Position numbers and translations under genes: made by a program. Positions 1 to 7,277 of a stretch of DNA of 16,602 nt are shown in pieces. The DNA is from an uncultured Ellagibacter sp. Lineage in GTDB: Bacteria; Actinomycetota; Coriobacteriia; Coriobacteriales; Eggerthellaceae. The stretch lies in the NCBI RefSeq assembly GCF_934636505.1, contig NZ_CAKUAL010000045.1, forward strand, positions 1 to 16,602, given 5' to 3'. The notes beneath the pieces are model-generated. The model saw only the letters and a program-made list of their open reading frames with translations, did not search any database and was not told the origin of the DNA. Positions within the stretch are counted from its first letter, which is position 1; every line of letters starts with the position of its first letter.

Positions 1-767
1 GCGGTGTTGGAGATGGAGTAGTTCATGAAGTGGATGCCGGACTCGTACATCAGGTCGACGATCATCTTCATCTCGTGGTAGCACTCGAAGTAAGCGAGCT
101 CGGGCGGATAGCCGGCGTCGACGAGCGTCTCGAAGCCAGCCTTGACGAGCTCGACGAGGCCGCCGCAAAGAACTGCCTGCTCACCGAAGAGGTCCTCTTC
201 GGTTTCCTCGGCGAACGTAGCCTTGATGATGCCGGAACGGGCACCGCCGACGCCCCAGCAGTAGGACATCGCGATATCCCATGCATCGCCGGTCGCGTCC
301 TGAGCCACGCATGCGAGGTCGGGCACACCAGAGCCTTCGGTGAACTGACGACGGACGATGTGGCCCGGGCCCTTAGGAGCGCACATGATGACGTTCACGT
401 CCTCGGGAGCCTTGATGTAGCCGTAGTGGATGTTGAAGCCGTGGGCGAACGCGAGGGTGTCGCCAGCCTTCAGATGATCTTTGATGTGCTCCTCGTAGAC
501 CTTCGGCTGCGTCTCGTCCGGCGTGAGGATCATGATGAGATCGGCTTCCTCGGCGGCGGTGTCCATGTCGACGACCTTAAGGCCAGCCTCGCGAGCCTTC
601 TCGGCGGACTTGGAACCCTCGCGAAGACCGACGCGCACGTCGCAGCCGGAGTCCATGAGGTTGAGCGCATGGGCATGACCCTGCGAGCCATAGCCGATGA
701 TGGCGATCTTTTTGCCCTGGATGATCTTCGGGTTGACGTCCTCTTCATAATAGATTGTCACAGCCAT
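1..767 (-). CDS. ilvC: Ketol-acid reductoisomerase, 3' end cut by window edge
   Basis: Second common step of valine/isoleucine synthesis: NADPH- and Mg-dependent isomerisation and reduction of acetolactate or acetohydroxybutyrate in the cytosol. Translating the minus strand from the ATG at 767 gives 255 residues before the window ends. It has a Rossmann motif GYGSQGHAHA (from residue 25), PKGPGH near 131, and the metal ligands of the knotted C-terminal domain (D192 and E196 in DLFGEQ, E228 and E232 in ECYHE). The visible end, FMNYSISNT, is a conserved family stretch, so about a quarter of the protein lies outside the window. AAAGGA lies about 9 nt upstream of the ATG. It follows ilvN after a 195-bp gap with no clear promoter, so co-transcription from the ilvD promoter is likely. 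Family assignment is very secure. Confidence 0.97.
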   Translation of the reverse strand, partial: MAVTIYYEEDVNPKIIQGKKIAIIGYGSQGHAHALNLMDSGCDVRVGLREGSKSAEKAREAGLKVVDMDTAAEEADLIMILTPDETQPKVYEEHIKDHLKAGDTLAFAHGFNIHYGYIKAPEDVNVIMCAPKGPGHIVRRQFTEGSGVPDLACVAQDATGDAWDIAMSYCWGVGGARSGIIKATFAEETEEDLFGEQAVLCGGLVELVKAGFETLVDAGYPPELAYFECYHEMKMIVDLMYESGIHFMNYSISNT

Positions 768-855
768 GGTAGTTTGTCCTTTCTTTTTGGCTGGTTTTAC
801 CTTGCTTTATGGCAACCGCTCGCGCGGAAATACCCATGATGTGCAGGTTCGCTCC

Positions 856-882
856 CTACACTTCCCTGGAGTTGCGGCTCAT
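856..882 (-). repeat. Duplicated ilvN 3'-end fragment (encodes MSRNSREV-stop)
   Basis: These 27 bases on the minus strand read ATG AGC CGC AAC TCC AGG GAA GTG TAG, a near copy of the last nine codons of ilvN at 963-989, which encode MSRNSKEV-stop. Four sense codons differ by one base each: three differences are silent and one is K to R. It lies 80 bp downstream of the true ilvN stop and immediately beyond a palindromic segment. It is probably a duplication or recombination scar rather than a gene. Confidence 0.8.
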
Positions 883-934
883 CGAACAGCTGAGTGCTGT
901 TCGACCCCGAGCACGGCGAAGCCGAGCGCAGGGG
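882..934. repeat. Palindromic (REP-like) double hairpin in the ilvN-ilvC gap
   Basis: Two adjacent inverted repeats are present. The first is a perfect 9-bp stem at 882-904 (arm TCGAACAGC, loop TGAGT). The second is an imperfect stem at 905-934, closed by CCCC/GGGG with an inner CGGC-GAA-GCCG. There is no T-run on either strand, so a rho-independent terminator is unlikely. It resembles extragenic palindromes and could stabilise or process the mRNA between ilvN and ilvC. Copy number in the genome cannot be seen from here. Confidence 0.55.
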
Positions 935-962
935 CCACTTACCTGCGGGAAGAAGTTGAGCA

Positions 963-1448
963 TCATACTTCCTTGGAATTACGGCTCATGGCTATCTTGC
1001 CCGTGCGCGTGATCTCCTTGATGCCGTAGGCGCGGAAGAGATCTTCCATGCCCTTGAGCTTGCTCTCGTCGCCCGTCGCCTCGATCGTGAGCGAGCTTTT
1101 GCCCACGTCGACGATCTTCGCACGGAACACGTTCGTGATTTCGATGATCTCGTTTCGCCGCTCGGGCGACGCGTTCACCTTGAAGAGCACGAGCTCGCGC
1201 TCAATTGCGGACTCTTTTGTAAGGTCGCTAATCTTATAGACGCTGACCAGCTTGTGCAGCTGCTTGGTGATCTGCTCGTATGCCACGTCGTCGGCCTTCA
1301 CGATGATGGTGATACGCGACATCGTGGGGTCCTCGGTCGGGCCCACCGACAGCGAGTCGATGTTGAACCCGCGGCGCGAGATGAGCCCGGTCACGCGGGA
1401 GAGCACGCCCGGCTTGTTCTCGACCAGAATAGACAGGATATGTTTCAT
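963..1448 (-). CDS. ilvN: Acetolactate synthase small (regulatory) subunit
   Basis: Regulatory subunit of acetohydroxyacid synthase; it binds valine through its ACT domain and gives the catalytic subunit full activity and feedback control. The 161-residue protein has the usual length. An N-terminal ACT domain (about residues 2-78) opens with HILSILVENKPGVLSRVTGL and continues with FNIDSLSVG, followed by the C-terminal domain containing RELVLFKV and the TGKIAMSR tail. The ATG at 1448 overlaps the ilvB stop by 4 bp (ATGA), indicating translational coupling and stoichiometric expression. The last nine codons are duplicated downstream at 856-882. Family and role are very secure. The symbol ilvN is used here, though ilvH is the name for some isozymes. 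Confidence 0.97.
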   Translation of the reverse strand: MKHILSILVENKPGVLSRVTGLISRRGFNIDSLSVGPTEDPTMSRITIIVKADDVAYEQITKQLHKLVSVYKISDLTKESAIERELVLFKVNASPERRNEIIEITNVFRAKIVDVGKSSLTIEATGDESKLKGMEDLFRAYGIKEITRTGKIAMSRNSKEV

Positions 1449-3412
1449 CGAACATCCCCTTCCTCTTCAGCGGCGCCTACCCCGTTCGAGCCCTCGCCCT
1501 GGTGCGGGCCCTTGTCCTCAGGGTCGGCTTCCCAGCGGCCGCCGAACTGCGCGTCAATCTTCGCGCAGGGCGACTTCTCGCGCACCACCAGCGCAGGCTC
1601 GCCCGGCACATCGGTGCGCACGGCGCCGACCGCCACGTCGATCGCGCCCATGACGTCGCTCATCGCCTTGCCAGGCGCGACCATCGGGAACACGTTCTGC
1701 TGGTCGGAGATTGCAACGTCCAAAAGGAAAGGACCGTCGCAGGCGAGCATGCGATCATAGGCCTCGTCGAGCTTCGCGGGGTCGGCCACGCGCTCTGCCT
1801 GCCAGCTGTACGCGTCAGCGAGTTTCACGAAATCTGGGTTCGCGTCGAGCTCGGTGAACGAGTAGCGCTCGCGATAGAAGAGCTTCTGCCACTGATGCAC
1901 CATGCCGAGCGCGCGGTTGTCCAAGATAACGACCTTCACCGGCACGTTGTGAATGGCGGCGGTGGCCATTTCCTGGCTGTTCATCTGGAACGACCCGTCA
2001 CCTGCGATGCAGACCACCTGCGCGCCTGGACGCCCGAACGCAGCGCCGATGGATGCAGGGAAGCCGAATCCCATCGTGCCCAGGCCACCCGAGGAAATGA
2101 AGCTGCGCGGCTCCTCGCGGTCGATGAACTGCGCAGCCCACATCTGGTGCTGGCCGACCTCGGTCACGACGACAGAATTGTGCGGGTCGAGCTTCGCGGA
2201 GAGCTTCTGCATGGCGATCTCGGGGACGATCTCGTCGGGGTTCTCGGTAATCTGCGCATCGTAGAACGGGTAGCGCTCGCGCCACTCCGCAATCTGCGCG
2301 TTCCACGCCTCGGTGCGCGGCGTGCAGGCTTCCTTCTCGATCGTGGCGACGATGCCCGCGACGACGCCCTTCAAGTCGCCGACGATGGGCACCTGCGCCT
2401 CGCGGATCTTGCCGATCTCGGCCGGGTCGATGTCGATGTGGATGACCTTCGCATGCGGGGCGAACTCGGAGAGCTTGCCCGTCACACGGTCGGAGAAGCG
2501 CGCGCCCGCCGCGATGATCAGATCGGACTCAGTCATGGCAAGGTTCGCGAACTTCGAGCCGTGCATGCCGACGGGACCTAAGTTCATCGGGTGCGACGCC
2601 GGGAAGGCGCCTTTGCCCATGAGCGTCGTCACCACAGGAATCTGCATCGCATCAGAAAGCTCCACGAGCTCCTCGGTAGCACCCGACGCAATCGCGCCGC
2701 CGCCGACGTAGAGGATGGGTCGCTCCGCGCGCTCGATCACGCCGACCGCCTGCTTGATCTGCTTGGCGTTGCCCTTGTACGTGGGTCGATACGACGGCAG
2801 GTTCACCTCGTCGGGGTAGTTGAAGACGATCTGCTCGCTTTGGATGTCGGAGGGCACGTCGATGAGCACGGGGCCGGGACGTCCCGTCGAGGCGATGTGG
2901 AACGCCTCGCGGAAGGTCGTTGTGAGCTCTTCGGCCGACTGCAGAAGGAAGGAGTGCTTGACAATCGGCATGGTAATGCCGACGATGTCGGATTCCTGGA
3001 ACGAGTCGGTACCGATGACGCCACGCGGGACCTGGCCGGTGATGACGACGAGGGGCACGGAGTCCATGTAGGCCGTCGCAATGCCCGTCACCGTGTTCGT
3101 GGCGCCTGGGCCGGACGTGACGATGGCCACGCCAGGGCGCCCCGTCGCGCGCGCATAGCCGTCGGCCTCGTGGACCGCGCCCTGCTCGTGGCGGGAAAGA
3201 ATATGCGTGATCTGCTTGCTGTCGTAGAGCGCGTCGTAGATCTTGATCGCCTGGCCACCGGGGTAGCCGAACACCAAATCGACGCCCTCGGCTTCAAGCG
3301 AGGCGATGATCGCCTCGGCGCCGTTCATGCGCAGACCCTGCTTCTCGGTCTTGCTGCCCAGGCCCAAAGGCCCGCCAATCTGAGGTTTCTTGCTTTTCAA
3401 AGTGTTACTCAC
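1445..3412 (-). CDS. ilvB: Acetolactate synthase large (catalytic) subunit
   Basis: TPP-, FAD- and Mg-dependent enzyme that condenses two pyruvates, or pyruvate and 2-oxobutyrate, as the first common step of branched-chain amino-acid synthesis. The 655 residues contain the N-terminal TPP domain with FGYPGG (48-53) and the catalytic glutamate E76 in RHEQGA, the central FAD domain, and the C-terminal TPP motif GDGSFQMN from 471 with DNRALGMVHQWQ after it. The GTG start at 3412 overlaps the ilvD stop by 4 bp (GTGA), which supports this start; M29 is an alternative. About 28 extra N-terminal residues and about 65 extra C-terminal residues (after roughly 590, ending in an acidic Gly/Glu tail) make it longer than the usual 550-590 residues. 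The stop overlaps ilvN by 4 bp. Confidence 0.97.
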   Translation of the reverse strand: MSNTLKSKKPQIGGPLGLGSKTEKQGLRMNGAEAIIASLEAEGVDLVFGYPGGQAIKIYDALYDSKQITHILSRHEQGAVHEADGYARATGRPGVAIVTSGPGATNTVTGIATAYMDSVPLVVITGQVPRGVIGTDSFQESDIVGITMPIVKHSFLLQSAEELTTTFREAFHIASTGRPGPVLIDVPSDIQSEQIVFNYPDEVNLPSYRPTYKGNAKQIKQAVGVIERAERPILYVGGGAIASGATEELVELSDAMQIPVVTTLMGKGAFPASHPMNLGPVGMHGSKFANLAMTESDLIIAAGARFSDRVTGKLSEFAPHAKVIHIDIDPAEIGKIREAQVPIVGDLKGVVAGIVATIEKEACTPRTEAWNAQIAEWRERYPFYDAQITENPDEIVPEIAMQKLSAKLDPHNSVVVTEVGQHQMWAAQFIDREEPRSFISSGGLGTMGFGFPASIGAAFGRPGAQVVCIAGDGSFQMNSQEMATAAIHNVPVKVVILDNRALGMVHQWQKLFYRERYSFTELDANPDFVKLADAYSWQAERVADPAKLDEAYDRMLACDGPFLLDVAISDQQNVFPMVAPGKAMSDVMGAIDVAVGAVRTDVPGEPALVVREKSPCAKIDAQFGGRWEADPEDKGPHQGEGSNGVGAAEEEGDVR

Positions 3413-5085
3413 GAGACATACGCCCCCTTATCGGCCGATGAGACGAGCTTTGCGTACTTGGCGAGAACGCCATGGTTGTGCTTCGGAGCAGGCGCGACGA
3501 ACGCGGCGTGGCGGCGGGCAAGCTCCTCGTCGTCGACATGGAGGTTGATTTCTCCCCCTTCGATGTCGACCGTGATCTCGTCGCCGTCCTCGATAAGCGC
3601 GATGGGGCCGCCCGCCGCAGCTTCGGGGCTCACGTGTCCCACGCAGGGGCCCTTCGAGGCGCCGGAGAAGCGGCCGTCGGTGATGAGCGCCACGGACTTG
3701 GAAAGTCCCATGCCCACGATGGCGGACGTCGGCGTGAGCATCTCGCGCATGCCGGGGCCGCCAGCCGGGCCCTCGTAGCGGATGACGACAACGTCGCCTG
3801 CCTTGATTTCACCTGCGAAGATTGCCTTGCAAGCTTCCTCCTCGGAATTGAAGCAGCGCGCGGGACCCGTGTGCGTGAGCATCGAGGGGTCGACGGCCGA
3901 CTTCTTCACGATGCCGCCGTCGGGCGCGACGTTGCCGTGGAGCACGCGCAACGCGCCGACCTTCGAGAACGGGTTGTCGTGCGTGCGGCACACCTCGCCA
4001 TCGGCGGGTTTCGTGCACTTCTCGATATACTCGGGAAGGATGCCCATGCAGGTGAGGGCGGACTCATCGAGAAGTCCCAGCTCATTGAGCTCGTGCATGA
4101 CAACCGGCACGCCGCCTACGGCGTAGAGGTCGATGAGTGGGCGCGGGCCGGAGGGCTGCAGCTTCACGAGATGGGGCGTGCGCGCACTCGCCGCGTCCCA
4201 GTCGTCCATCGTGATGGGGTGCCCCGCCGCCTGGGCGATGGCGGTCAGGTGGAGCACCGTGTTGGTGGAGCCGCCGAAAGCCATGTCGCATTCCATGGCG
4301 TTGTGGATCGCCGCCGCCGACACGAGGTCGCGGAAGTTGATGCCGTGCTCGAGCAGCTCCATGACCTTCATGCCCGCATGCTTGGCGAGGCGAAGGCGCT
4401 CGGAGTACACGGCGGGAATGGTGCCGTTGCCGGGAAGTGCTATACCCAGCGCCTCGCACAGGCAGTTCATGGAGTTCGCGGTGAACATGCCCGAGCAGCT
4501 GCCGCAGGTCGGGCACGCGGTGTCCTCATAGTACTTCAGCTCGTCCTCGCCCATCGTGCCGGCGGCGACCTTGCCCGCGCCGTCAAAGAGCGTGTTCAGG
4601 TCGGTCGTGGGGCCGCCCGTGCAGCCGGGCTCATGGCCGGGAAGCATCGGGCCGCCGGAGACGAACACGGTGGGGATGTTCACGCGAAGAGCGCCCAAAA
4701 TCATACCCGGGACGATCTTGTCGCAGTTGGGGATGCACACGATGCCGTCGAATGCGTGGCCCTCGACCGCGCATTCCAAGCTGTCGGCGATGACCTCGCG
4801 CGACACAAGCGAGTAGTGCATGCCCGCATGGTTCATGGCGATGCCGTCGCACACGCCGATGGTGGACACCTCGAACGGGACGCCGCCCGCGAGGTAGATG
4901 CCCGCCTTCACGGCCTCGCAGATCTTGTCGAGGTTGTTGTGGCCGGGGATGATGTCGTTGCGGGAATTGACGACGGCGATAAGCGGGCGGCCCATCTCCT
5001 CGTCGGTGATCCCGTCAGCCTTGAGCAGGCTGCGATGCGGGGCGCGCGCGGCACCCACCTTGATGGCATCGCTGCGAAGCTGCAT
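3409..5085 (-). CDS. ilvD: Dihydroxy-acid dehydratase
   Basis: Fe-S dehydratase converting dihydroxy-isovalerate and dihydroxy-methylvalerate to the corresponding 2-keto acids, the third common step of valine and isoleucine synthesis. Starting at the ATG at 5085 gives 558 residues, the family length, with a GGAGG ribosome site 9 nt upstream. A longer reading to 5148 would run through the terminator hairpin and is rejected. Conserved motifs are GVCDGIAMNHAGMHYSL (from about 77), PNCDKIVPGM (C121), CPTCGSCSGMFTANSMNCL (from 191), AFGGSTNT near 270 and GRFSG with the SPEAA stretch toward the end. It is the first gene of the ilvD-ilvB-ilvN-ilvC unit and lies directly behind a T-box-like leader and terminator, so its transcription is probably attenuated according to tRNA charging. 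Confidence 0.97.
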   Translation of the reverse strand: MQLRSDAIKVGAARAPHRSLLKADGITDEEMGRPLIAVVNSRNDIIPGHNNLDKICEAVKAGIYLAGGVPFEVSTIGVCDGIAMNHAGMHYSLVSREVIADSLECAVEGHAFDGIVCIPNCDKIVPGMILGALRVNIPTVFVSGGPMLPGHEPGCTGGPTTDLNTLFDGAGKVAAGTMGEDELKYYEDTACPTCGSCSGMFTANSMNCLCEALGIALPGNGTIPAVYSERLRLAKHAGMKVMELLEHGINFRDLVSAAAIHNAMECDMAFGGSTNTVLHLTAIAQAAGHPITMDDWDAASARTPHLVKLQPSGPRPLIDLYAVGGVPVVMHELNELGLLDESALTCMGILPEYIEKCTKPADGEVCRTHDNPFSKVGALRVLHGNVAPDGGIVKKSAVDPSMLTHTGPARCFNSEEEACKAIFAGEIKAGDVVVIRYEGPAGGPGMREMLTPTSAIVGMGLSKSVALITDGRFSGASKGPCVGHVSPEAAAGGPIALIEDGDEITVDIEGGEINLHVDDEELARRHAAFVAPAPKHNHGVLAKYAKLVSSADKGAYVS

Positions 5086-5119
5086 GTTCCGTGTCCTCCC
5101 TCCGGGCGTCATCGCCCAT

Positions 5120-5153
5120 AAAAAAATCCTGGCTGCAAGCACCTGCACCAGGA
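5120..5153 (-). terminator. Attenuator terminator hairpin before ilvD
   Basis: On the minus strand, TCCTGG pairs with CCAGGA and TGCA with TGCA (one bulged G, 6-nt loop), followed by seven T residues. It lies 35 bp upstream of the ilvD start and downstream of the T-box stem I, so premature termination there would shut off the whole ilv unit. The 5' arm contains UGGU (5147-5150), which could pair with a tRNA ACCA end. Confidence 0.85.
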
Positions 5154-5388
5154 CCTCTTGGGAACAACGGAATAGACCGCGGACCGATAACGGAGTCGCC
5201 GATTCAGGCTACTTGCCTCACGCGATTGCGAAGGTTATTCGCAAAGCACGCAAAACGTTCGCGCCGAACTGCTCGGAGGTGGCATTCGGGGCCGCCCACC
5301 ACCGGCTCGCAGCATCCGCCGGCTCTCTGAGAGATGGGTTCGTCCTTACTTTCCTCGTCAACGCATTTCGTCGTATTTGGTTTTGAAC
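5120..5388 (-). promoter_or_regulatory. T-box-like leader of the ilvDBNC operon
   Basis: The minus strand carries stem I hallmarks of the T-box family. These are GACGAGGAAAGTA (about 5347-5359), the distal-loop signature CAGAGAGCCGGC followed by GGATGCTGCGAGCCGG (about 5302-5329), and the 3' specifier side GAAT-GCC-A-CCTCCGAGC (5271-5287). Downstream is a conserved CCGTTATC element (5186-5193) and then a terminator. Such leaders bind uncharged tRNA and let transcription pass. By alignment with the known glyQS layout (GAAA-GGC-A then five bases and GAGC), the specifier is GCC (5281-5283), an alanine codon, not an Ile, Leu or Val codon. The canonical T-box bulge (UGGN within the ACCGCGG context) is not clear; the nearest UGGU is inside the terminator arm. 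Family call is good; tRNA specificity is uncertain. Confidence 0.78.
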
Positions 5389-5395
5389 TGGCGTC

Positions 5396-5423
5396 AGTAT
5401 ACCCCCGCCACATCGCAGCGCAA
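5396..5423 (-). promoter_or_regulatory. ilvD operon promoter
   Basis: A minus-strand -10 TATACT (5396-5401) with a weak -35 TTGCGC (5418-5423, 16-bp spacer) places the start of transcription just upstream of the T-box stem I. One arm of a long inverted repeat fills the spacer. Confidence 0.6.
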
Positions 5424-5455
5424 GAGGAAATTCCCCTAAACGCCGCGATGTGGCG
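5406..5455. repeat. Inverted repeat across the ilvD promoter
   Basis: CGCCACATCGC (5406-5416) and its exact complement GCGATGTGGCG (5445-5455) form 11-bp arms, extended inward by three more pairs after one mismatch. The arms are separated by 28 bp. No T-run follows on either strand. One arm sits between the -35 and -10 of the ilvD promoter and the other about 40 bp upstream, which fits a pair of operator half-sites. A hairpin behind uraA is an alternative. Confidence 0.7.
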
Positions 5456-5513
5456 ATAAATGCAGATTGCCGACAAATTCCCAGGTGGGACGCCTTCGCG
5501 CAGGCCGCTTTTC

Positions 5514-6923
5514 CTAGGCTTCCTTCACATCCTTGGGAAGCTCGCCTTCAAGCGGAAAGCGCATCTCGGGTTCGTCTGCACGCTCGGGGGCGTCACCGCC
5601 GAAGGAATACTCGTCCTTCCCAGGGAGCACCGCGTTCAGCACGATGCCCGCAAGCGAGCCCACGGCGAGACCCGAAAGCGAGATGGTGATGCCGCCAACG
5701 GCGAACACGATGGCGCCCGCCGTGGAGTAAGCGATGCCGATGGAGAGCACGAGGATGAGCGCCGCGACGAGCACGTTGCGGCTCTTCATGAAGTCGACTT
5801 TGTTCTCGACGAGGTTGCGAACACCGACAGCCGAGATCATGCCGTACAAAACGAGCGACACGCCACCGATGACGCAAGCGGGCATGGCCTCGATCACCGC
5901 TGCAAACTTCGGGCAGAACGAGAAGCAGATTGCGAACACCGCGGCGATGCGGATAACGCGGGGGTCGAACACCTTGGTGAGCGCGAGCACGCCCGTGTTC
6001 TCGCCGTACGTGGTATTGGCGGGCGCTCCGAAAAGCGAGGCGAGGATCGTGGCCAGGCCGTCGCCGAGAAGCGTGCGATGCAGGCCCGGCTCGGCGATGA
6101 AGTTACGGTTGACCGTGGAGCTGATGGCCGAGATGTCACCGATGTGCTCGATCATGGTCGCGAGCGCGAGCGGCATGATCGTGATGACAGCTGTGATTGC
6201 AAGCCCCGCATCGAAGTTGCTCGAGAGCGCGAAGACCGTGTTCTCGAAGGCGACGGGCAGGCCGACCCAGGGAGCAGCGGCGACGCCCGAGAAGTCAACT
6301 TCGCCGAGCGCGACAGCGAGCAGGTAGGACACGAGCACGCCGAGCAGGATCGGAATGATCTTCACCATGCCGCGGCCCCAGATGTTCGCGACGACGATGA
6401 CGGCGATCGCGACGACGGCAACAAGCCAGTTCGTCGAGGCGTTCGCGATAGCGGAGCTCGAGAGGATAAGGCCGATCGAGATGACAATCGGGCCTGTGAC
6501 CACGGGCGGGAAGAACTTCATCACGCGAAGCGCGCCGAAGCCGCGGAAGAGCGCAGAGAGCACGAGGTAGAGAAGACCCGCACATGCGACGCCCAGGCAG
6601 GCATAGGGCAGAAGCTCAGCCTCGCCATTCGGGGCGATAGCGGCATAGCCTGCGATGAAGGCGAACGATGAGCCGAGGAACGCCGGCACCTTCCCCTTCG
6701 AGAGGAAGTGGAACAAAAGCGTGCCCAGGCCCGCGAACAGAAGCGTGGCCGAGACGGAGAGGCCCGTGAGCACCGGAACCAGGATGGTGGCGCCGAACAT
6801 GGCGAACATGTGCTGCAAGCCGAAGACGATCATCTTAGGCTTGCCGAGCGTGGTCGCATCATAGATGGCATCGGGGCTGTCCTCGGCCCCCATTGTCGGT
6901 ACCGGTTTGTCGAATTTCGCCAC
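5514..6923 (-). CDS. uraA: Uracil permease (NCS2 / UraA family)
   Basis: Proton-coupled uracil (possibly xanthine) importer of the inner membrane. The 469-residue protein starts at GTG 6923 with AAGGAG 6 nt upstream. It shows about 12-14 hydrophobic segments, the early NCS2 motif GLQHMFAMFGATILVP (35-50), the substrate-binding glutamates in MIEHIGD (E259) and in TTYGENTG (E308), and an acidic hydrophilic C-terminal tail (about 436-469). The substrate is assigned from the YGEN-type motif and family resemblance; a xanthine substrate cannot be excluded. It appears monocistronic, with a possible promoter at 6960-6965, and no pyrimidine-responsive leader is visible in the short 5' region. Confidence 0.92.
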   Translation of the reverse strand: MAKFDKPVPTMGAEDSPDAIYDATTLGKPKMIVFGLQHMFAMFGATILVPVLTGLSVSATLLFAGLGTLLFHFLSKGKVPAFLGSSFAFIAGYAAIAPNGEAELLPYACLGVACAGLLYLVLSALFRGFGALRVMKFFPPVVTGPIVISIGLILSSSAIANASTNWLVAVVAIAVIVVANIWGRGMVKIIPILLGVLVSYLLAVALGEVDFSGVAAAPWVGLPVAFENTVFALSSNFDAGLAITAVITIMPLALATMIEHIGDISAISSTVNRNFIAEPGLHRTLLGDGLATILASLFGAPANTTYGENTGVLALTKVFDPRVIRIAAVFAICFSFCPKFAAVIEAMPACVIGGVSLVLYGMISAVGVRNLVENKVDFMKSRNVLVAALILVLSIGIAYSTAGAIVFAVGGITISLSGLAVGSLAGIVLNAVLPGKDEYSFGGDAPERADEPEMRFPLEGELPKDVKEA

Positions 6924-6959
6924 GAAGCTCTCCTTCTCTGCAAGTTTTCACTGGGTGGC

Positions 6960-6988
6960 ATTGTACACGTGCGGAACAGAAGGCCAGG
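6960..6988 (-). promoter_or_regulatory. Possible uraA promoter
   Basis: A minus-strand -10-like TACAAT (6960-6965) lies 37 bp upstream of the GTG start, directly preceded by GTG. No convincing -35 is seen at 16-18 bp. It lies just beyond the tRNA-Val terminator, where an independent promoter is expected. Confidence 0.4.
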
Positions 6989-6995
6989 CGCGCAA

Positions 6996-7033
6996 AAGAG
7001 AAAAAGGCCGGAAGCTCGTGACTTCCGGCCTTT
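6996..7033 (-). terminator. Rho-independent terminator after tRNA-Val
   Basis: A perfect 12-bp stem (AAAGGCCGGAAG at 7003-7014 and its complement at 7022-7033) with a 7-nt loop is followed on the minus strand by TTTTTCTCTTTT. It ends the tRNA-Val transcript and isolates uraA. Confidence 0.9.
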
Positions 7034-7041
7034 AGATTTCA

Positions 7042-7116
7042 TGGTGGTCGCTACAGGATTTGAACCTGTGACCCCCGCCGTGTGAAGGCGATGCTCTCCC
7101 GCTGAGCCAAGCGACC
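7042..7116 (-). tRNA. tRNA-Val (anticodon CAC)
   Basis: The minus strand folds into a full cloverleaf of 75 nt with encoded CCA. The acceptor stem is GGTCGCT/AGCGACC, the D-stem GCTC/GAGC, the anticodon stem TCGCC/GGCGG with loop TTCACAC (anticodon CAC, reads GUG), and the T-arm ACAGG-TTCAAAT-CCTGT. It has its own promoter and terminator. Confidence 0.95.
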
Positions 7117-7157
7117 AAATAAGCTTGCATCAAAACTTGTTCCTGATGCGAGGAAAT

Positions 7158-7186
7158 ATAATAGCGCTCATCGAAGCCGCGCGCAA
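7158..7186 (-). promoter_or_regulatory. tRNA-Val promoter
   Basis: A minus-strand -35 TTGCGC (7181-7186) and -10 TATTAT (7158-7163) are separated by exactly 17 bp and lie 41 bp upstream of the tRNA 5' end. Confidence 0.6.
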
Positions 7187-7201
7187 GGGGTAATTTCAAC
7201 A

Positions 7202-7228
7202 TTTTCAGCGCGCCTATACTGTTATACT
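7202..7228 (+). promoter_or_regulatory. Possible trpS promoter
   Basis: Two overlapping-phase -10 hexamers TATACT occur at 7215-7220 and 7223-7228, 50-60 bp upstream of trpS. A TTTTCA at 7202-7207 could act as a weak -35. No tryptophan T-box or leader peptide is visible in the short 5' region. Confidence 0.5.
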
Positions 7229-7277
7229 TTCGGAGCATGCATTTCCGCACGTGACGTAATAAGGGAGAGAAGAACCC

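Noticed and set aside
882..934. Terminator between ilvN and ilvC
   Set aside because: Hairpins are clear but no T-run follows on the minus strand, and ilvC needs read-through since no strong promoter is seen.
3472..5121. 549-codon plus-strand open frame opposite ilvD
   Set aside because: It is the antisense shadow of a conserved enzyme in GC-rich DNA; its product is Arg/Val/His-rich low-complexity sequence with no family resemblance.
5086..5148. N-terminal extension of ilvD
   Set aside because: It would be translated from the terminator hairpin; the ATG at 5085 has a good ribosome site and gives the family length.
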